From positions 62,001 to 126,000 of the forward strand of contig NZ_VLKH01000011.1 of assembly GCF_007830175.1 (NCBI RefSeq): a stretch of DNA of 64,000 nucleotides. The letters run 5' to 3'. Below, piece by piece: positions 16,557 through 25,685 of this stretch. Each line of letters opens with the position of its first letter. Position 1 is the first letter of the stretch. Source of the stretch: Sedimentibacter saalensis (GTDB lineage: Bacteria > Bacillota > Clostridia > Tissierellales > Sedimentibacteraceae). The notes under the pieces are model-generated. The model was not told the DNA's origin. It saw nothing but the letters and a program-made list of their open reading frames with translations, and searched no databases. Both the position numbers and the translations under genes were made by a program.

Positions 16557-17516
16557 ATGATTAATACAGTTATATGCAGCCTGCTGAACATAAAATATCC
16601 TATTTTTCAAGGAGGCATGGCACAAATATCAGATGCTGAGCTAGCTGCTGCCGTGTCCGAAGCAGGAGGTCTAGGAGTTATAGCATCAGGCAACAACACT
16701 GCGGAATTTATAAAAAAAGAAATACATAAGATCAAATCGCTTACTGATAAGCCATTTGGTGTTAATGTAATGCTTTTAAGCCCATATGCCAACGATGTGA
16801 GCAACCTTCTGATGGAGGAAAAAGTTCCGGTAATAATTACAGGAGCAGGAAATCCCGGAAAATATCTTAAGCTTTGGAAAGATGCAGGAATTAAGGTAAT
16901 ACCTGTTGTTCCTTCAGTTGCTTTTGCAAAACATTTTGAAAAGCTCGGAGCCGATGCCATCATCTGCGAAGGTACTGAATCAGGCGGACACGTAGGAGAA
17001 CTTACAACAATGTGCCTGACTCCTCAGGTGGTTGATGCTGTAAATATTCCTGTTATTGCAGCAGGTGGAATCGGCGACGGAAGAGGTATTGCTGCTGTCT
17101 TAAGCCTTGGAGCTCAGGGTGTTCAGGTTGGAACAAGATTTTTGCTTGCCAATGAATGTAACGTTCACCAAAACTACAAAGACAAGGTTCTAAAGGCAAA
17201 CGACACAGACACGGCTGTTACAGGAAGAAAAACAGGCCATCCTGTAAGAGTTTTGAAAAATAAACTTGTGAATCAATTTAAAGAAATTGAAAAGAACAAC
17301 GGAACCGTTGAAGAAATGGAACAGCTGGGCAGAGGAAGACTTTACAAGGCAGCAGTTGAAGGGGATGTTGATTACGGTTCAGTAATGTCAGGACAAATTG
17401 CAGGCTTGGTGAACAAAGAACAAAGCTGCAAGGAAATTATTACAGAAATGTTTGATGAAGCGGAAACTATTATGAAAAACTTGAGTTCATTTATTTCAGG
17501 AGGTAGTAATGAGTAA
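16557..17516 (+). CDS. fabK: Enoyl-ACP reductase II (FabK)
   Basis: FMN-dependent reductase of 319 residues that completes each round of fatty-acid elongation. It has the NMO/FabK TIM barrel: PIFQGGMAQISDAELAAAVSEAGGLGVIAS at the start, ITGAGNPGKYL, ICEGTESGGHVGE and AAGGIGDGRGIAAVLSLGAQGVQVGTRF for flavin and phosphate binding. Placement directly before fabD identifies it as FabK rather than nitronate monooxygenase. CGAGGAG precedes ATG 16557. Its end overlaps fabD by 8 bases, indicating coupled translation. Confidence 0.92.
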   Translation: MINTVICSLLNIKYPIFQGGMAQISDAELAAAVSEAGGLGVIASGNNTAEFIKKEIHKIKSLTDKPFGVNVMLLSPYANDVSNLLMEEKVPVIITGAGNPGKYLKLWKDAGIKVIPVVPSVAFAKHFEKLGADAIICEGTESGGHVGELTTMCLTPQVVDAVNIPVIAAGGIGDGRGIAAVLSLGAQGVQVGTRFLLANECNVHQNYKDKVLKANDTDTAVTGRKTGHPVRVLKNKLVNQFKEIEKNNGTVEEMEQLGRGRLYKAAVEGDVDYGSVMSGQIAGLVNKEQSCKEIITEMFDEAETIMKNLSSFISGGSNE

Positions 17517-18450
17517 GACAGCTTTTGTATTTCCAGGACAGGGCGCTCAGTATGCTGGAATGGGAAAAGAATTTTATGACAATTTCGAAGAAAGCAAGGA
17601 AATTTTTGAAAGAGCTAATCAGGCTCTGGGATTTGACATCGCAAAGCTTTGTTTTGAAGGACCTGACCAGGATTTAAGTGTTACAAAAATAACTCAGCCT
17701 GCACTTCTTACAACTTGCATGGCAATTTATGAAGTTTTGAAGAAAAACAACAAGGATGACTCTGTTGTCATGGGAGGACTTTCCCTTGGTGAATATTCAG
17801 CACTGACTGCTGCAGGAGCAATGGATTTTGAAACTGCTGTCAAGCTTGTTTACAACAGAGGAAACTACATGCAAAATGCAGTTCCTCTGGGCGAAGGCGG
17901 AATGCTTGCACTCATGGGATGTACAGATCAGGATGCAATAGCATTTTGTGAAGATGTAACAAAGAGCTGCGGACTTCTTGAACCTGCAAACTTCAACTGT
18001 CCGGGACAAATAGTTGTGGGTGGAAAAAGTGAAGCAATAGATGAAGCATTATCAAAGACCTCCCAGTTCAACATCAGAAGAGCCGTTAAACTTCAGGTAA
18101 GCGCGCCATTTCACACATCAATGTTGAAACCTGCCGGTACAAAGCTTAAGGAAGATTTGGCTAAAATTAATTTCAAGAAACCAAAATGCAATGTTATTTC
18201 CAATGTAGACACAGAATATTACGAAGACGATCAGGTAATAGCTGATAAGCTGGAAAAACAGGTTTACAATCCCGTTAGATGGGAAGAATGCGTAAGAAAA
18301 ATGATAGCTGACGGTGTGACTACATTTGTTGAAATAGGACCTGGAAAGACATTGTCAAGCTTTATAAAGAAAATAGATAAAAATGTTAAATCAATAAATA
18401 TAGATAGCATTGCATCCCTCAAAGAATATATAGAATTGTCTTATGCTTAG
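17509..18450 (+). CDS. fabD: Malonyl-CoA:ACP transacylase
   Basis: Loads malonyl groups onto ACP. The 313-residue protein has FPGQGAQYAGMG at the N-terminus, the nucleophile motif GLSLGEYSALTAAGA, QVSAPFHTSML with the catalytic His, and FVEIGPGKTLSSF. AGGAGG precedes ATG 17509 inside the end of fabK. The last codons and stop form a hairpin, and the 3' end is partly duplicated downstream (see 18430-18515). Confidence 0.94.
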   Translation: MSKTAFVFPGQGAQYAGMGKEFYDNFEESKEIFERANQALGFDIAKLCFEGPDQDLSVTKITQPALLTTCMAIYEVLKKNNKDDSVVMGGLSLGEYSALTAAGAMDFETAVKLVYNRGNYMQNAVPLGEGGMLALMGCTDQDAIAFCEDVTKSCGLLEPANFNCPGQIVVGGKSEAIDEALSKTSQFNIRRAVKLQVSAPFHTSMLKPAGTKLKEDLAKINFKKPKCNVISNVDTEYYEDDQVIADKLEKQVYNPVRWEECVRKMIADGVTTFVEIGPGKTLSSFIKKIDKNVKSINIDSIASLKEYIELSYA

Positions 18451-18515
18451 CAGGTGATTTTCCTGCTAAGTATTAGAAATTATTATTATTGCGAATAGAA
18501 TTGTCTTATGCTTAG
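18430..18515. repeat. Direct repeat of the fabD 3' end
   Basis: An exact 21-bp copy of the last 21 bases of fabD (18430-18450, including the stop) recurs at 18495-18515. The 44 bases between them hold the right arm of a 9-bp hairpin (CTTAGCAGG 18446-18454 with CCTGCTAAG 18462-18470) and an AT-rich filler. The second copy continues into CTTAGGCAGG, a diverged start of the same hairpin. It looks like a local duplication or an insertion with a long target duplication. Confidence 0.8.
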
Positions 18516-18557
18516 GCAGGATTGAGGCATTGATGCAATACATCGGAAAGGATTACT

Positions 18558-19289
18558 ATGAAGACTGCAATTATTACCGGAGCTTCAAAGGGTATAGGAG
18601 CTGCAATTGCTTTAAGGCTTAATGAACTGGGCTACAACCTGGTATTAAACTACAGAAGCAACACAAGCTCCATGGAAGAATTAATCAATAATTTTCCAAA
18701 CAAAGAAACTAAAAATGTGACTGTACAATGCGACATATCAAATTATGAGGATGCCAAGAGACTTATTGACGAAGCCTATGACAACTTTGGTTCTGTTGAT
18801 GTGTTAGTAAACAATGCAGGAATAACCAAGGACAACATACTTCCAATGATGAGCGAAGATGAGTTTGATCAGGTTATCGATACAAATTTAAAAGGAACAT
18901 TTAACTGCTGCAGACACATTTCCAAAAGAATGCTTAAGCAGAAGTACGGAAGAATTGTAAATATTTCATCCGTGGTTGGGCTAGCAGGAAATGCAGGACA
19001 GGTAAATTATGCTGCTTCGAAAGCAGGAGTTATAGGAATGACCAAATCTATGGCAAGAGAACTTGGAAAGAAAAATGTCCTTGTAAATGCCGTGGCACCT
19101 GGATTCATTCAAACTGAAATGACAGACAAAATACCAGATGACATAAAAAATGAAATGATGAAAAATATACCTCTGCAAAAGCTGGGACAGCCAAGCGACA
19201 TTGCAGATGCAGTTGAATTTTTAATATCTGACAAAGCATCCTATATAACAGGACAGGTATTATCAGTCAACGGCGGATACTACATGTAA
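18558..19289 (+). CDS. fabG: 3-oxoacyl-ACP reductase
   Basis: NADPH-dependent short-chain dehydrogenase of 243 residues that reduces the 3-keto group in elongation. The cofactor motif TGASKGIGAAIA is near the N-terminus, followed by NNAGITKDN, catalytic Ser in ISSVVGLAGNAGQ, YAASKAG (Tyr and Lys) and VAPGFIQTEMTD. AAAGGA precedes ATG 18558. It lies in the fatty-acid run but about 105 bases after fabD, across a duplicated spacer. Confidence 0.93.
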   Translation: MKTAIITGASKGIGAAIALRLNELGYNLVLNYRSNTSSMEELINNFPNKETKNVTVQCDISNYEDAKRLIDEAYDNFGSVDVLVNNAGITKDNILPMMSEDEFDQVIDTNLKGTFNCCRHISKRMLKQKYGRIVNISSVVGLAGNAGQVNYAASKAGVIGMTKSMARELGKKNVLVNAVAPGFIQTEMTDKIPDDIKNEMMKNIPLQKLGQPSDIADAVEFLISDKASYITGQVLSVNGGYYM

Positions 19290-19303
19290 ATTAAAAAAAT
19301 AGT

Positions 19304-19384
19304 GTAGGGGAGGACCTCGTGTCCTCCCGAAAATAGCAAAATTATTGTATTAATAACACGGGTGGATACAAGATCCGCCCCTAC
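19304..19384. repeat. MITE-like palindromic element with GTAGGGG ends
   Basis: About 81 bp bounded by GTAGGGG (19304-19310) and CCCCTAC (19378-19384). Inside are two hairpins, GGGAGGAC/GTCCTCCC on the left and GGGTGGAT/ATCCGCCC on the right. No coding capacity. TTGTCAATAGTCT (19404-19416) lies 20 bases beyond its right end. This is the form of small non-autonomous repeats in Firmicutes genomes; a related half-hairpin is at 15900-15922. Confidence 0.7.
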
Positions 19385-19460
19385 GATTTGATAAAAATTA
19401 GGTTTGTCAATAGTCTAATTAAGAATTAATAATCTTAATTAATCGAAATTGGAGGAAAAA

Positions 19461-20699
19461 ATGAAAAGAAGAGTTGTAATAACAGGTGTTGGTGTTGTAA
19501 GTCCAATCGGATCAGGCGATGCTTTTTGGGAAAATGTAAAAAAAGGAACATGCGGAATAAGCCCTATTGAATCTTTTGACACTACTGAATTCAGCGTAAA
19601 GCTTGCTGCTGAAGTAAAGGATTTCGATCCTACACTGTACATGGACAAAAAAGAATCAAAGAGACAGGACAGATACAGCCAGTTTGCACTTGCTGCAGCT
19701 GATATAGCAGTAAAAAATTCAGGACTTGACATAGAAAAAGTTGACAGCGACCGTTTTGGAGTAATAGTAGGAAGTGCAGTTGGAGGAATTCATACAATTG
19801 AAGCCGAGCATGCAAAGCTTCTTGAAAAAGGACCAGGAAAAGTGTCAACATTTTTTATTCCTATGATGCTTTCAAACATTGCATCAGGACTTGTGGCTAT
19901 TAAGTACCAGGCAAAGTCTGTGAACTTCAGCACAGTTACTGCATGTGCAACAGGAGCAAATGCAATCGGAGAGTCATACAAAAGAATCCAGGATGGAATT
20001 TGTGATGTAATGATTGCCGGAGGAAGTGAAGCTGCCATAACTCCATGTTCAATAGCAGGTTTTTCTGCCCTCACTACTCTTTCAACAACTACAGATGTAA
20101 ACAGAGCATCAATACCTTTTGACAAGGAAAGACATGGATTTGTAATGGGAGAAGGAGCCGGAATAATGGTTCTTGAAGATTATGACCATGCAGTAAAAAG
20201 AGGAGCTAAAATATATGCAGAGCTGGTAGGCTATGGAGCAACATGCGATGCATATCACATGACAAGCCCTGATCCAAGTTCAGAAGGTGCTTCAAAAGCC
20301 ATGAAAAATGCCATAGAAGATGCCGGCATAACACCTGTTGACATAGGATACATCAATGCTCACGGCACAAGCACACTGTACAATGACAAGTTTGAAACAC
20401 AGGCTATAAAGAACATTTTCAAGGAGAATGCAAAGAATGTACCAATAAGCTCTACAAAATCCATGACAGGTCACTTGCTGGGAGCTGCCGGAGCTGTAGA
20501 AGCAATAGTATGTGCTAAATCCTTGGAAAACGGATATATTCCAGCAACAATAAATCACCAGGTTACTGACCCTGAACTGGATTTAAACTTCGTTCCTAAC
20601 ACAGGAATTGAAAAGGAATATGACTATGCATTGTCAAACGCATTTGGATTTGGCGGACACAATGCAACATTGGTTCTTAAAAAATATAAAGGAAACTAA
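19461..20699 (+). CDS. fabF: 3-oxoacyl-ACP synthase II
   Basis: Condenses acyl-ACP with malonyl-ACP. The 412-residue protein has the Cys-His-His triad: TACATGANAIG (catalytic Cys), NAHGTST and TGHLLGAAGAVEA, and ends with NAFGFGGHNATLV. GGAGG (19451-19455) lies 5 bases before ATG 19461; TTG 19449 is rejected. It is the only ketoacyl synthase seen here; no FabH accompanies it. Confidence 0.95.
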   Translation: MKRRVVITGVGVVSPIGSGDAFWENVKKGTCGISPIESFDTTEFSVKLAAEVKDFDPTLYMDKKESKRQDRYSQFALAAADIAVKNSGLDIEKVDSDRFGVIVGSAVGGIHTIEAEHAKLLEKGPGKVSTFFIPMMLSNIASGLVAIKYQAKSVNFSTVTACATGANAIGESYKRIQDGICDVMIAGGSEAAITPCSIAGFSALTTLSTTTDVNRASIPFDKERHGFVMGEGAGIMVLEDYDHAVKRGAKIYAELVGYGATCDAYHMTSPDPSSEGASKAMKNAIEDAGITPVDIGYINAHGTSTLYNDKFETQAIKNIFKENAKNVPISSTKSMTGHLLGAAGAVEAIVCAKSLENGYIPATINHQVTDPELDLNFVPNTGIEKEYDYALSNAFGFGGHNATLVLKKYKGN

Positions 20700-20700
20700 T

Positions 20701-21126
20701 ATGGTTTACAATACAAGCGAAATACAAAAAATAATACCTCACAGATACCCAATGCTCCTCATTGACAAAATTGAGGAGCTCGTAGAAGGGGAAAAGGCTG
20801 TGGGAGTTAAAAATGTAACAATGAATGAACAGTTTTTCCAGGGACACTTTCCTGGAAACCCTGTTATGCCAGGTGTTCTCATTATAGAAGCTTTGGCACA
20901 GACAGGCGCTGTAGCCATACTCTCCATGGAAAAATTCAAAAACAAGACCGTGTACTTTGGTGGAATCAAAAGCGCAAAATTCAAGAGAAAAGTATGTCCG
21001 GGAGACACATTGAAACTTGTTACTGAAATAACAAAATTAAAGGCTAGTTTTGGCATAGGAAATGCTATTGCTTACGTTGATGGCGAAATTGCAGCAGAAG
21101 CAGAATTAATATTTGCTGTGGAGTAG
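20701..21126 (+). CDS. fabZ: 3-hydroxyacyl-ACP dehydratase
   Basis: Hot-dog-fold dehydratase of 141 residues. IIPHRYPMLLIDKI carries the first conserved region, GHFPGNPVMPGVLIIEALAQTGA the catalytic His and Glu, and KFKRKVCPGDTL the late motif. ATG 20701 begins one base after the fabF stop, with AAAGGAAAC inside fabF; a longer frame from 20608 would overlap fabF and lacks family similarity. Last gene of the fatty-acid run. Confidence 0.95.
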   Translation: MVYNTSEIQKIIPHRYPMLLIDKIEELVEGEKAVGVKNVTMNEQFFQGHFPGNPVMPGVLIIEALAQTGAVAILSMEKFKNKTVYFGGIKSAKFKRKVCPGDTLKLVTEITKLKASFGIGNAIAYVDGEIAAEAELIFAVE

Positions 21127-21165
21127 AATTGTGACAATATTTTCACAATAAATTTTCCATATTTT

Positions 21166-21205
21166 AAAAAAATGTGTTATAATTTATAATGTGACACATT
21201 TTTTT
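21166..21205 (+). terminator. Terminator after the fatty-acid cluster
   Basis: Perfect 12-bp stem: seven A then TGTGT (21166-21177) pairs with ACACA then seven T (21194-21205), 16-base loop. The A/T ends make it usable from both strands. The rest of the 375-base spacer (21127-21501) holds a separate inverted repeat at 21129-21148 and the HxlR promoter. Confidence 0.75.
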
Positions 21206-21406
21206 ATTTTTATAACCTTTGCAGACGTTTTCTGTTTATTTTTAGCGAGATTACATGTTAAACATTTAACCATAGATAAAAAGAACAATTGAATTTGTGC
21301 AAATCATGTATTTTTAATGATAATATCGGAAAACTAGTTTATGTTGAAATAAAAGTTAATTACATAAACAGTTAAATATTTCAAAAAATAAATGTAACAA
21401 AATCAC

Positions 21407-21478
21407 TTGCCCTATAAAATTATTGTGCTATAATATCATATACGTATCTAATAAGGACATAGTATCCAAAAAGATACT
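21407..21478 (+). promoter_or_regulatory. HxlR-gene promoter and candidate operator
   Basis: TTGCCC (21407-21412), 16-bp spacer, TATAAT (21429-21434). Downstream, AGTATC (21461-21466) and GATACT (21473-21478) form an inverted repeat with a 6-base spacer, well placed for autoregulation by the winged-helix protein that follows. Confidence 0.6.
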
Positions 21479-21501
21479 GTAGACAATGAAGAGGTGATTA
21501 A

Positions 21502-21915
21502 ATGAGTGCAGTTTCATGCGACAATATGTTCAGTGATAAAGAAAGACACAGCACATGCTATATGAGCGACAAGTGCATAAGGTACAAGGTATGTCCAATG
21601 GTTCTTGTTCAGAAGCTTTTAGCAGGAAAAAGAAAAATAATGATACTCTGGTATTTAAGCGGCAAGGTTTTAAGATTTAATGACATTAAGAGAAGACTTC
21701 CGGATGTCACTCAAAAAATGCTTACGCAACAGTTGAGAAGCTTAGAAGAAGATCATTTGATATTCAGGCATGTTTATCCGGTTGTACCACCAAGGGTTGA
21801 ATACGGATTGACAGAGCTTGGAGAGAAAATAATTCCCTTGCTGGAAATGATGCATGGTTTTGGTGCAGAGTATTTAGAACTTGGATATAAAGATAACAAT
21901 CCGGATCTAAATTAA
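21502..21915 (+). CDS. HxlR-family winged-helix regulator
   Basis: DNA-binding protein of 137 residues. The core KLLAGKRKIMILWYLSGKVLRFNDIKRRLPDVTQKMLTQQLRSLEED is the HxlR (PF01638) helix-turn-helix with wing; GLTELGEKIIPLLE follows. The extended N-terminus (1-36) is unusual, with Cys at 6, 19, 25 and 32 (CIRYKVCPM). Many HxlR proteins sense electrophiles or redox state through Cys, so a thiol switch is plausible but inferred. GAAGAGGTG precedes ATG 21502. Target unknown; a 12-bp palindrome GTACTATAGTAC lies just after the gene (21928-21939). Confidence 0.87.
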   Translation: MSAVSCDNMFSDKERHSTCYMSDKCIRYKVCPMVLVQKLLAGKRKIMILWYLSGKVLRFNDIKRRLPDVTQKMLTQQLRSLEEDHLIFRHVYPVVPPRVEYGLTELGEKIIPLLEMMHGFGAEYLELGYKDNNPDLN

Positions 21916-22030
21916 GTATCTTTTAGGGTACTATAGTACAAAAAAGTGCGTACTTGTCAAGTAAAGTCAAATTAAATATACTGTTAAGGGTAACAGTTGA
22001 ATTTTACGGTTTCTTACATTTTACAAATTT

Positions 22031-22058
22031 AAAAACCTAAGAAAAATAAGGTTTTTTT
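22031..22058 (+). terminator. Intrinsic terminator upstream of the V-ATPase operon
   Basis: AAAAACCT (22031-22038) pairs with AGGTTTTT (22049-22056), followed by more T. It ends the HxlR transcript. Apart from the palindrome at 21928-21939 and the next promoter, the 347-base spacer (21916-22262) shows nothing else I can name. Confidence 0.75.
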
Positions 22059-22176
22059 ATTCAAAAATGGGGAAAAATTTACAATCGCAACTTGTCACTT
22101 TAATAACAAGCAGTGTGCTTCAAAGAAAATTAATACGGAATATTTCATGGATGCATGTTATATTATTCCAAATTTA

Positions 22177-22205
22177 TTGACAAACATTTTTTTATATTTT
22201 ATTAT
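22177..22205 (+). promoter_or_regulatory. Promoter of the V-type ATPase operon
   Basis: TTGACA (22177-22182), 17-bp spacer, TATTAT (22200-22205). The transcript start would be near 22212, about 50 bases before the first gene. Confidence 0.7.
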
Positions 22206-22262
22206 TAATGAAATAGGAAAATGTTTGATTTTATAAAAATATTTGACAGAGGTGGTGGTATA

Positions 22263-22589
22263 GTGTCTATTGAAATAATCAAGGTAATAAAGGAGGCAGA
22301 GGAAAAGGCTGAAGTCACAAAACGAGAAGCCGCTCAGCAAGCAAAACAAATTATTACCAATGCTAATGCGCAAGCTCTACAAATTGTTGATGAAGCAAGA
22401 GAAAATGCTGAGTCAAAAAGAACTGATGTGCTAAAAGCAGCAGAATCCCAGGGACAGCTTCTTTATGACAGCATAATCAGCGACGCTGCAAAAAAATGTG
22501 ATGACATTTTAAAAAGCGCAGAAAAAAACATGGATAATGCAGCATCAATTATACTGGAAAGGATAGTGAAGGCCAGTGGCAATAGTTAA
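22263..22589 (+). CDS. ntpF: V-type ATPase subunit G/H-like stalk protein
   Basis: Highly charged, Ala/Glu/Lys-rich helical protein of 108 residues, a coiled coil over most of its length (KEAEEKAEVTKREAAQQAKQII...). It corresponds to NtpF/AhaH, which pairs with subunit E to form the peripheral stalks. GAGGTGG (22249-22255) lies 7 bases before GTG 22263; ATG 22221 has no properly spaced site. First gene of the operon, overlapping the next by 14 bases. Confidence 0.8.
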   Translation: MSIEIIKVIKEAEEKAEVTKREAAQQAKQIITNANAQALQIVDEARENAESKRTDVLKAAESQGQLLYDSIISDAAKKCDDILKSAEKNMDNAASIILERIVKASGNS

Positions 22590-24558
22590 GATGAAGAAAA
22601 TAAGCACCATAGGTTTAAGCAGCATTAAATCTTCATTAATAAAGGAACTCATGGATTTAGGAGTGGTCGAAATAAGTGCCCAGGATTCAAAATTGACCGA
22701 CCCGGAGTGGATTTCCTATGTTAAAAAAGATGGAAATGAAGTTGAAGTGCTGGACTGTGATGCGAAAATATCAAAAATAAACGAAGTTTTAAACAGTCTG
22801 GAAAAGTATGACAAAAGTAAAAAACCAATGTTCTTTACAAGAAAATCAATATCTTCAAAAGATTTTGAAAATGCCATCAGTGAATTAAGCAAGACTGAGG
22901 AAAACGTAGCAAAGGTGCTGGATATGAACAAGAGCTTCAATGAGCTAAGTTCAGAGGAAAATAAAATTGAGACAGCCATACTCAGTTTAAAGCCTTGGGC
23001 AAGTTACGAGATTCCTTTGGAATTAACCGAAACAAAGTATACAAGCATCTTTACCGGTGTTGTTCCAAATATAGTTGATGTTGAAAAGCTTAAGTCTGAT
23101 CTTCGGGAAAAAACAGACAGATGCATAGCAAATCTTGTTGGAAGCGATAAGGATCAACATTATTTTTCAATTATATGCCTCATAAAGGAAAAAGATGATG
23201 TTTATGAGATTTTAAAGCAATATGGTTTCAACACAGTGGCTTTCAAAGATTTAAAGGGTACTGCAGCCCAAAACATTGTGCAGTATGAAAACAATTTGAA
23301 AGAAATTTCTGAAAATAAATCAGAAGTTGAAAAAAATATTACAGATTATGTTCCATACAAGGAACAAATTCAACTGTTTTATGATTATCTGGTAATTGAA
23401 AGAGACAAAAATAAGATACTTGGGAACTTGCTGAACACAGATTCAACTTTCTATATTGAAGGGTGGATACCTGAGGTAAGCAAGGAACAGATTGAGAATG
23501 TACTCAACAAACATCAGTGCTGGTTTGAAATATATGAACCTGAAGAAGGAGAACAAACTCCTATAGCTATGCAAAACAATTCTTTCACACAGCCTTTTGA
23601 AGCAATTACAGAGCTTTATAGTCTACCTTCATCAAGCAACATAGATCCTACACCATACATGGCTCCGTTCTATTGCTTATTTTTTGGGCTGATGCTTGCA
23701 GATGTGGGCTATGGTTTGATTATGGCCGCAGCAACTTACATGGTTTTGAAGAAGTTCAAGCTTGAAGGATCAATTCAAAAGCTTATGAGAGTATTTTTCT
23801 ACTGTGGAATATCAACTGCATTCTGGGGAGTGATGTTTGGAAGCTGGTTCGGTGATGCCATACCTGCTGCAGCAAGACTGTTGTTCAATTCTGATTTTAC
23901 TGTGAAACCTTTGTGGCTGAATCCCATGGAACAACCTATGACACTTTTAATAGTATCATTTGTTTTCGGAATTATCCACTTGTTCACCGGTATGGCAGTA
24001 AAGGCACACATTCTCATAAGAGACGGAAATCCTCTGGATGCCTTGTTTGACATAGGTTTCTGGTATGGACTTATAATAGGATTGATATTGCTTTTATTCG
24101 GTAATACAGTGATTCCGGGTTCAGGGCAGATAGGCAAATGGATGTCCATAATATTTGCTTTAGGTTTAGTTCTTACTCAAGGAAGAGCGAAAAAGAATAT
24201 TGCGGGTAAACTCATAAGCGGTGTATTGAGCCTGTACAACATAACAAGTTATTTAAGTGATGTTCTATCATATTCAAGACTCTTGGCCTTAGGATTGGCT
24301 ACAGGGGTTGTATCTTCCGTTATGAGCATATTGGGCTCTATGGGAGGCAGAAACGTTTTTGGCATATTGTTGTTTGTGGTGGTTATGATTATAGGACACA
24401 CATTCAATTTTGCAATAAATGCTCTTGGAGCTTTCGTACATGCTGCGAGACTGCAGTATGTTGAATTCTTCGGTAAATTTTATGAAGGCGGCGGAGAGCC
24501 ATTCAAGCCGTTTACGAAAAAAACTAAATATAACAGAATAATCAAGGAGGAAATTTAA
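22576..24558 (+). CDS. ntpI: V-type ATPase subunit I (a subunit)
   Basis: Stator membrane subunit of 660 residues that forms the ion path beside the c-ring. A charged, coiled-coil cytoplasmic half (about 1-345) precedes a C-terminal half with seven or eight helices, including ADVGYGLIMAA and LSDVLSYSRLLALGLATGV with the essential Arg. The opening MAIVKMKKISTIGL is typical, supporting the GTG start at 22576 inside the previous gene. It ends directly before ntpK. Confidence 0.92.
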   Translation: MAIVKMKKISTIGLSSIKSSLIKELMDLGVVEISAQDSKLTDPEWISYVKKDGNEVEVLDCDAKISKINEVLNSLEKYDKSKKPMFFTRKSISSKDFENAISELSKTEENVAKVLDMNKSFNELSSEENKIETAILSLKPWASYEIPLELTETKYTSIFTGVVPNIVDVEKLKSDLREKTDRCIANLVGSDKDQHYFSIICLIKEKDDVYEILKQYGFNTVAFKDLKGTAAQNIVQYENNLKEISENKSEVEKNITDYVPYKEQIQLFYDYLVIERDKNKILGNLLNTDSTFYIEGWIPEVSKEQIENVLNKHQCWFEIYEPEEGEQTPIAMQNNSFTQPFEAITELYSLPSSSNIDPTPYMAPFYCLFFGLMLADVGYGLIMAAATYMVLKKFKLEGSIQKLMRVFFYCGISTAFWGVMFGSWFGDAIPAAARLLFNSDFTVKPLWLNPMEQPMTLLIVSFVFGIIHLFTGMAVKAHILIRDGNPLDALFDIGFWYGLIIGLILLLFGNTVIPGSGQIGKWMSIIFALGLVLTQGRAKKNIAGKLISGVLSLYNITSYLSDVLSYSRLLALGLATGVVSSVMSILGSMGGRNVFGILLFVVVMIIGHTFNFAINALGAFVHAARLQYVEFFGKFYEGGGEPFKPFTKKTKYNRIIKEEI

Positions 24559-25041
<483 letters not shown>

Positions 25042-25076
25042 TAAAAGTACTAAAATTTAAATAAGGATGTGAAAAG

Positions 25077-25658
25077 ATGAGCATTGAAAATATAACTACG
25101 AATATTTTAAGCGATGCAAGAAACATTGCTGAGATTTCCATAGCAAATGCTGAGAAAACTAAGCAAGACATAATAGATAAAGCTAAATTAGAAGCTGAAG
25201 CAATTATAAAAGCTGCTGCAGAAAAGTCTGAAAAGGAAGCTGAAGGCTTGAAAAGCAGAAAGGTATCTGCTGCAGAGCTTCAAGGAAGAAAAATGATGCT
25301 TTCCGCAAAGCAGGAAGTCATTAAGAAAAGCTTCAATTCAGCACTTGAAAAGCTTAAAACAATGCCAGAAGACGAGTATTTAAATTTCCTTACAGATGAA
25401 ATTGTAAAGATTCCAAATTGCAAGGGAACAATAATATTGAATGAGCGTGACAAGAACAAAATCGGCGAAAAATTAGTTAAAGCAGTCAATGAAAAATTAA
25501 AAGCAGAAAAGATTGTATTAAGCGATAAAACAATTGAATCAAGCGGAGGATTTGTGCTTAACAACGGATCAATTGAAATCAACAGCACCTTTGAAACCAT
25601 ATTGGACTCCATGAGGGATGAACTTACAAACGAAGTTGCAAATGCGCTTTTTAAATAA
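25077..25658 (+). CDS. ntpE: V-type ATPase subunit E
   Basis: Peripheral-stalk subunit of 193 residues. The N-terminal half is a long Ala/Glu/Lys helix (DKAKLEAEAIIKAAAEKSEKEAEGL), and the C-terminal globular part (ESSGGFVLNNGSIEINSTFETILDSMRDEL) matches subunit E. It pairs with the G/H-like protein encoded by the first gene. AAGGA lies before ATG 25077. Confidence 0.9.
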   Translation: MSIENITTNILSDARNIAEISIANAEKTKQDIIDKAKLEAEAIIKAAAEKSEKEAEGLKSRKVSAAELQGRKMMLSAKQEVIKKSFNSALEKLKTMPEDEYLNFLTDEIVKIPNCKGTIILNERDKNKIGEKLVKAVNEKLKAEKIVLSDKTIESSGGFVLNNGSIEINSTFETILDSMRDELTNEVANALFK

Positions 25659-25685
25659 TTTTCCTGCCTGAAAGGAGGAATGGCT

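Noticed and set aside
21129..21148. Rex-like site TTGTGAC-N6-TTCACAA after fabZ
   Set aside because: The spacer is 6 rather than the usual 4 bases, and it lies directly after a stop codon, where a 3'-end structure is as likely. No Rex gene or clear target is nearby.
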